Part shown: piece by piece, positions 63,226-64,000 of the stretch
How the letters are laid out: the number at the start of each line of letters is the position of its first letter
How positions within the stretch are numbered: the stretch's first letter is position 1
Assembly: GCA_964017045.1 (NCBI GenBank)
Contig: OZ024794.1
Span: forward strand, 3,985,501-4,049,500
From: Omphiscola glabra
Lineage: Eukaryota; Mollusca; Gastropoda; Lymnaeidae
DNA: 64,000 nucleotides
Direction of reading: 5' to 3'
The notes under the pieces: model-generated
Database searches by the model: none
Told to the model about the DNA's origin: nothing
The model's input: only the letters and a program-made list of their open reading frames with translations
Made by a program: the position numbers and the translations under genes

Positions 63226-64000
63226 ATGTGTCTCTCCCATCAATGTGTCTCTCTCATCAATGTGTCTCTCCCATCAATGTGTCTCTCCCATCAATGTGTC
63301 TCTCCCATCAATGTGTCTCTCCCATCAATGTGTCTCTCCCATCAATGTGTCTCTCCCATCAACGTGTCTCTCCCATCAATGTGTCTCTCCCATCAACGTG
63401 TCTCTCCCATCAATGTGTCTCTCCCATCAACGTGTCTCTCTCATCAACGTGTCTCTCCCATCAATGTGACTCTCCCATCAATGTGTCTCTCCCATCAATG
63501 TGTCTCTCCCATCAATGTGTCTCTCCCATCAATGTGTCTCTCCGTTCAACGTTTCTCTCCCATCAACGTGTCTCTCCCATCAATGTGTCTCTCCCATCAA
63601 TGTGTCTCTCCCATCAATGTGTCTCTCCCATCAATGTGTCTCTCCCATCAATGTGTCTCTCCCATCAATGTGTCTCTCCCATCAACGTGTCTCTCCCATC
63701 AATGTGTCTCTCCCATCAATGTGTCTCTCCCATCAATGTGTCTCTCCCATCAATGTGTCTCTCCCATCAATGTGTCTCTCCCATCAATGTGTCTCTCCCA
63801 TCAACGTGTCTCTCCCATCAATGTGTCTCTCCCATCAACGTGTCTCTCCCATCAATGTGTCTCTCCCATCAATGTGTCTCTCCCATCAATGTGTCTCTCC
63901 CATCAATGTGTCTCTCCCATCAATGTGTCTCTCCCATCAATGTGTCTATCCCATCAATGTGTCTCTCACATCAACGTGTCTCTCCCATCAACGTGTCTCT
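63226..64000. repeat. 15-bp minisatellite, continues past the window edge
   Basis: The unit is TCCCATCAATGTGTC with TC appended (TCTCCCATCAATGTG), about 50 copies. The main variants are AATGTG and AACGTG. It appears to have arisen by subdivision of the adjacent 38-bp unit. Confidence 0.96.

Overview
The window is metazoan nuclear DNA with intron-split genes, AT-rich unique sequence, many transposon remnants and an exceptional load of tandem repeats. Two conserved protein genes can be read exon by exon. The first is the 3' half of a Groucho/TLE corepressor gene on the + strand (1-7220, running in from the left edge). The second is a complete DTWD2-type tRNA-uridine aminocarboxypropyltransferase gene on the - strand (six exons, 60096 back to 50127). 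The host is probably a gastropod mollusc, perhaps a freshwater pulmonate snail. This is inferred from the invertebrate style of both proteins, the tRNA-derived SINE with an (ATT)n tail, and hAT elements resembling SPIN, a family I recall being reported from the pond snail Lymnaea. No species-diagnostic gene is present.

Layout. 1-7220: Groucho exons encoding part of the CcN region, the SP region and the whole WD40 propeller. 7221-12.4 kb: AT-rich 3' UTR and flank, ending near an AATAAA at 12341. 13.2-13.7 kb: a 200-bp-armed palindrome. 14-49.9 kb: a gene-poor interval built mostly of short-unit tandem arrays (units of 13-57 bp, more than 30 unrelated families). It includes a 5-kb array with a 33/29-bp unit (24281-29341), a 1.8-kb 38-bp array (39768-41590) and an 18-bp array (34440-35345). 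Interspersed are hAT-type MITEs, solo-LTR-like elements, retroposons and a LINE 3' fragment. 50-60.1 kb: DTWD2, whose introns hold two minisatellites, a SINE, an LTR-like element, a SPIN-like MITE and a Tigger-like MITE. 60.1-64 kb: a putative DTWD2 promoter, a second LTR-like element, another MITE, and a 15-bp array that runs off the right edge.

The two genes have no evident functional link: one is a chromatin corepressor, the other a tRNA modification enzyme. The main interest is in the repeats. At three places a tandem array abuts or is built from the end of a transposon: the hAT right end at 46.1 kb, the LINE C-terminal codons at 47.6 kb, and a hAT transposase fragment at 18.8 kb. The largest array has a unit whose core is a 17-bp palindrome existing in two mutually reverse-complementary forms. 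Long reading frames inside the arrays are products of unit periodicity and are not called as genes.
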